Shown: positions 60,230 through 64,000 of the stretch, piece after piece
How positions within the stretch are numbered: the first letter of the stretch is position 1
Layout: each line of letters starts with the position of its first letter
From: Hermodice carunculata
Taxonomy: Eukaryota > Annelida > Polychaeta > Eunicida > Amphinomidae
Direction: 5' to 3'
Assembly (NCBI GenBank): GCA_964020975.1
Contig: CAXHWN010002730.1
Location: 12,501-76,500 of the forward strand
DNA: 64,000 bases
Program-made: the position numbers and the translations under genes
The notes under the pieces: generated by a model
Told to the model about the DNA's origin: nothing
Database searches by the model: none
The model's input: the letters and a program-made list of their open reading frames with translations, nothing else

Positions 60230-62090
60230 GGATATGATGGAGAACAACCATATCAATCACTTCTGTGGTAATCTTTGTTGTAAGCAGTTCAACTGCTGAA
60301 TTAGCCGCAGCTGATATTGAGTTGGACTTGCATCAAGCAAGAGATATTGGTCAGAAACCTTACAGGGTTTTCAGGGAGATAAAACGCAAATCTCTTTCTA
60401 AAAGGCAAACGTTCCGTGCAAAGATATATGGAAGCAGAACTTACTAACATTCAGCGAAAAGAAATAGAAAACACATGTAAATTGAATGGAAGAGAAACAG
60501 TCATGAAATCTGGTTATAATTGGTCTGAACAAGTACGTAATTTTCGTTGTTTAAGCCAGAGATATACAAATCATCAGCGTTTTCGAAGCGTCCTCTTGAC
60601 CCTGCTCCATGATCTTTGGCAAGAAAAGAACGTTTCTTTACTAACAAAGCGCTCCTTACTTGACAGTTGAAAGAGGCTTCTCTCACAGATCCCTTTCGCC
60701 AAGTTCAGCGTGCGTCATTGCTGGCATGAGCCTAAACCTAAGATACATGAACATCAGAAAAGATTTGCAGATGTCGCTGGGCCTGATTGGATGTCTGCGT
60801 TCAGCTAGAAGCCGTGTATATATTGTTTCAATGATAATATAGAGGAGTCCATAATGCTTAAAGAGACAACAGATGGTCAGAAACTAGTGTCAAAATTAAA
60901 CGCAGGAGGTTGTATTGTTCAGCAATTGAGGGAAATAGAATGGAGCAAAATCCTTTTGAAGTTCCACTGACAAAAAAAGCCTCATTGCGTTCGTTGTGAA
61001 TGAATGGATGGAAGTGGAATATACAGAGTTGTTATGTGAAAGAGTGTTGGTTGGAATATCAGAGAATGTGTACAACCAAGTACCAAAAAGACGGCATAGA
61101 GGAAAGAGCGGAATAGCATGGCTTCGTTGTATTCATGAAGAGGCTAACATGCTACTCTTCCTTCTTGCAGCCTATGTGCCTCTTGCTTAATGCAGCCCAT
61201 GTGTCTCCTGCTTCACGCAGCATATGCTTTAAAGATAGATTATGAAGCTATGGTTATCACTTCAGAAAACACAACTGTATTTATCACGTTCCTTGCCTTC
61301 AGCAGCAGCATTCGAGCTAGCATTTACTTCTCGAGTAAAACAAACGATTGCCTCCTGTACGTAAATGACACATATCATGAATTCACTTGGGCCATGTATT
61401 TTCAGCTGCCACTGTTTGTCTGCGATTATTTAATGGCTGCATTACAGCCGGCGTATATGCTGGTTGTTGGGATCTTGGTACATTTTAGTTGCTGCGTTGT
61501 AACAAATTAGTCCTAAATAGATTTATAAATCTCGGAGCGTAGTGGGAGCTCAGCTCTGAAATGTTAAGGATGCTGGCAGAGATCAGTTGCCTCGTGTGCA
61601 GCGAAAAATGCACAACCAGCGGTGTCAACAAATTGTGGTATGGACTAGCTGTGCTCGAAAAAAAAAGGAAAAATGGAATTTCACCAGCTCCAGCCTCGTG
61701 CAGATTGCCTTTTCAAACATTGCCTCTGGACCAACAATGAAGCCACCATTTGGACATTTTCTTCATGCCGTTCCAAAAGTACCATCTCCAGTTAGTCATG
61801 GCTGGTCCAGAGTCAAGCAGAGAATAAAAATACTAAACTCGACGTAGCTTGGCTGGATGGGGTACCCAGCTCCAGAGGCAGTTCATATGCTATTGTCGTG
61901 CAAGTGAGCACATCAATACAAACTCCCACATGCCGGTGTTCGGTGGATTGAGTTGCACTGATCTTTGTAAGTCGCAAGCTTGCACTAACAAGATCACTGA
62001 GACAGAGTTTACCAGCATGCATCATGACACCAATGAGGAGGAAGATGTACATAAGGATAATGACGAGACAAATGAATGATTGCATACAAC
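60230..62090 (+). pseudogene. Decayed copy of a multicopy protein family with an HEEA ... SEDT-like motif pair
   Basis: In order: AADIELDLHQARDIG; WSEQVRNFRCLSQRY; LTLLHDLWQEKN; EWMEVEYTELLCERVLV; CIHEEANMLLFLLAAY; DYEAMVITSENTTVFITFLAF; VPSPVSHGW; and GLSCTDLCKSQACTNKITE. From memory of uncharacterised, often repeated proteins in marine invertebrates, HEEAD-T-R, S-x-D-T-D-V-F and a C-terminal Cys-rich GL-x-C-T-x-x-C motif go together; a PIN/FEN-like nuclease fold has been in my mind but is unproven. Here key positions are changed (Ala-Asn for Ala-Asp, Glu-Asn for Glu-Asp) and the frame shifts several times, so no protein is made. The family may be transposon-borne. Confidence 0.6.
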
Positions 62091-62605
62091 TCATCAGAAA
62101 GGAATCGATGCCTTTATGGCTTTATTTTCATATTAATGTCTTGGACACTCGTATTGTCAATATTACCACATGAGGGGCATTGACCACACAAGTGGGGTTA
62201 ATTATTTGTTTTTTTGGAACATGGGGTAATTATTTGAAGTGTCATCTCAGTGGGAACCACATGGGGGAAGCCAAGCACGGAATAAGAAACACAATGCAAG
62301 AAGAGAGATAGCCGCAGACAAAAAGCTTTATAAATAATAAAAAGATACACAACATACTCTCACGATGTGTACATGTACATCCATGTCTCTTTGGGCCAAA
62401 TTTACTGAATTGTGCTACTCGACCTTTCAATACAACTAAACTCGGGTGCTTCCTCTTATGTTTTATGCTCCTTGCACGGGAAACAAAGCCAACAGGGGAA
62501 AAAAACATAACACAAAAAGCGGTTGTCGTGGTAAGCCTATATCTTGAGCACTTTACTTATGTAGTCATCATTGGATAGTGTGCACAGTTTGTCCCAAGCT
62601 ATGTA
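62091..62605. other. Intergenic, nothing recognised
   Basis: An 88-aa minus-strand frame at 62242-62508 has no motif. Confidence 0.4.
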
Positions 62606-62743
62606 TCAAAAAAAAACCTAACAAACAAAAAAACAAAAACAACAAAAAACAAAAAACAAAACCCCCCAAAAAAAGAAAAAAAAAAAAAAAAAAACAAAAA
62701 AAACAAAAACAAAACCAACCCCCCCCCCCCCACACACAAAAAC
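62606..62743 (+). repeat. A/C-rich low-complexity tract
   Basis: Like the tract at 41.6-42.0 kb: aacaaaaac-type units, A-runs and a terminal C-run, almost without G or T. Confidence 0.95.
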
Positions 62744-63923
62744 AACCTGTAGTGTTTTAGTAGTTGATATGACACTACACAGGAATATCCAATTTACATT
62801 ATGTACCTTACTCAAACAAATATAAAATTTAAAATCTTCAAACGAAAGAAGGCAGGGTTGGAGGGATGGAGAAAGAGAGTTAAACAGAATTAAAAGCTGA
62901 TGGTCTTAGATATGTCCCATTTGACAGTCCATGTAAATTAATATTCCACGACGAAATTTACATGTGTCCTGGGTATAAAACCAACATTATGCAAGTTACG
63001 TTTAACATTACTTTTATGATTGTATAAATTTGCCAGATTATATATTGCTTGCAAAACAAACTTCTGCCCCTAGGCGAGAAGCCTTCAGTATCCTTTGCCC
63101 ACGCTAACTCTGTGTAAGCAAGCAGCGTTGTATAATGTGGGGCTGTTTAAATGAGTGAGTATCGTGATGCTTAATTTGAAGAAACGTGAATAATGACAAA
63201 ATAATAGAATAAAACGTATGCGTTCCAAAGATTATAAAAGTTTAATGTGTGGTAAATATAAAATATTAAAGGAAAGGACCTACCAACATCAAGGTTGCAC
63301 TTAGTACATTGTTACAGCCTGTACAATACATCATTCTTGATGATGTAAGAGTCCTTTGCTGCCAGCTAAATTTCCTTTGTGAGTGGTATACAGTAATGGA
63401 CACGTCGTATTCAATTGGCCGTTACAGCAAGAACGAAAGTACATAAGTGCACAGATAATATATCTTTTACTTGGGGACACATAGTATAGAGATAGGAAAA
63501 TTTTAAAGGTGGCAGCGGGGAGGCTACACGAACGTGGTAGTAACGAAGAAAGGTACAGGCAAATTTCAAGCCAAATGTCTTTGCAACGCTTTTGTGCACA
63601 TGTTTATAATCCCATGCGGCAAAAATGCTTTGCTGTTCGGTGCGCAGAGAGTCCGATAGTTTTGGATATCGGGGCCCGATATCTGACTGACAGTGCCTTA
63701 ATTATGCATTGAAAAATAATACATCAACGCCTGGAGGCAACTGTGCGTGTGGGTCTGTTTTTTTTTTTGCGCGGGATACTCGTATAAACAAGTTACAGGA
63801 ATGGCTACAGTCCGATAACTGCATTATCGGTGCGTGGCTCACGTCAAACAGTCTCGCTTGCAAGCTCGACCATTGCACATGCACCTTGCCCCGATTAATC
63901 TGAAATCGGAAATCTTGTAACCT

Positions 63924-63930
<7 letters not shown>
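62744..63930. other. Intergenic; one short perfect inverted repeat
   Basis: At 63665-63683 gatatcggg and cccgatatc flank a single base. Opposed short frames at 63509-63903 show no motif. Nothing else was recognised. Confidence 0.4.

Positions 63931-63963
<33 letters not shown>
63931..63963 (+). repeat. (TA)n microsatellite
   Basis: About 16 TA units near the end of the window. Confidence 0.97.
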
Positions 63964-63965
<2 letters not shown>

Positions 63966-64000
63966 ACAATTGGGGGTGGGTGGGAGTCCATATATGCATA

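Noticed and set aside
63665-63683. Palindrome as an operator site
   Set aside because: A 9-bp inverted repeat is expected by chance in 64 kb, and nothing around it suggests regulation.

Overview
The window looks like repeat-rich, gene-poor intergenic DNA from an animal, most likely a marine invertebrate. The reasons are a single-exon GT32-type glycosyltransferase, PIF/Harbinger and Tc1-like DNA transposons, many decayed non-LTR retrotransposons (LINEs), a tRNA-derived SINE and long microsatellites. Species and phylum cannot be fixed from sequence alone. No bacterial-style operons, rRNA, true tRNA genes or CRISPR arrays are visible.

Layout. 1-9.3 kb: no recognised gene; a 290-bp tandem duplication at 5.07-5.65 kb. 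9.3-11.8 kb: the one convincing host gene, a type II membrane glycosyltransferase on the minus strand. A partial tandem copy of its 3' end lies next to it, with a truncated LINE at the junction. 12.1-14.5 kb: an old tyrosine-recombinase-type element fossil. 15-16.7 kb: diverged inverted repeats and an LTR-like fossil. 17.7-25.0 kb: two PIF/Harbinger elements in direct order. The first is interrupted by a 2.7-kb unit bounded by two copies of a short MITE. The second keeps an intact 345-aa transposase. Both carry a decayed Myb/SANT-like partner gene on the opposite strand.

25-37 kb: a motif-rich possible promoter (octamer, E-box and RFX X-box), microsatellites, two MITEs, LINE relics and members of a small dispersed hairpin repeat. 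38-58.9 kb: LINE relics of several kinds on both strands, a Tc1-like relic, a SINE inserted in a LINE, and a 731-bp imperfect palindrome inside another LINE. Two loci have the inverted-5'/forward-3' layout expected from LINE twin priming. 59-62.1 kb: a decayed copy of an unnamed protein family with a His-Glu-Glu-Ala / Ser-Glu-Asp-Thr motif pair. 62-64 kb: low-complexity tracts and nothing else recognised.

The points most worth following up are the MITE-bounded composite unit, the sharply bounded 488-bp identical block shared by the two Harbinger copies, the recurrent hairpin repeat, the long palindrome, and the duplicated glycosyltransferase end whose coding part is far better conserved than its 3' flank. 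All alignments were made by eye, so identities are approximate unless a count is stated.
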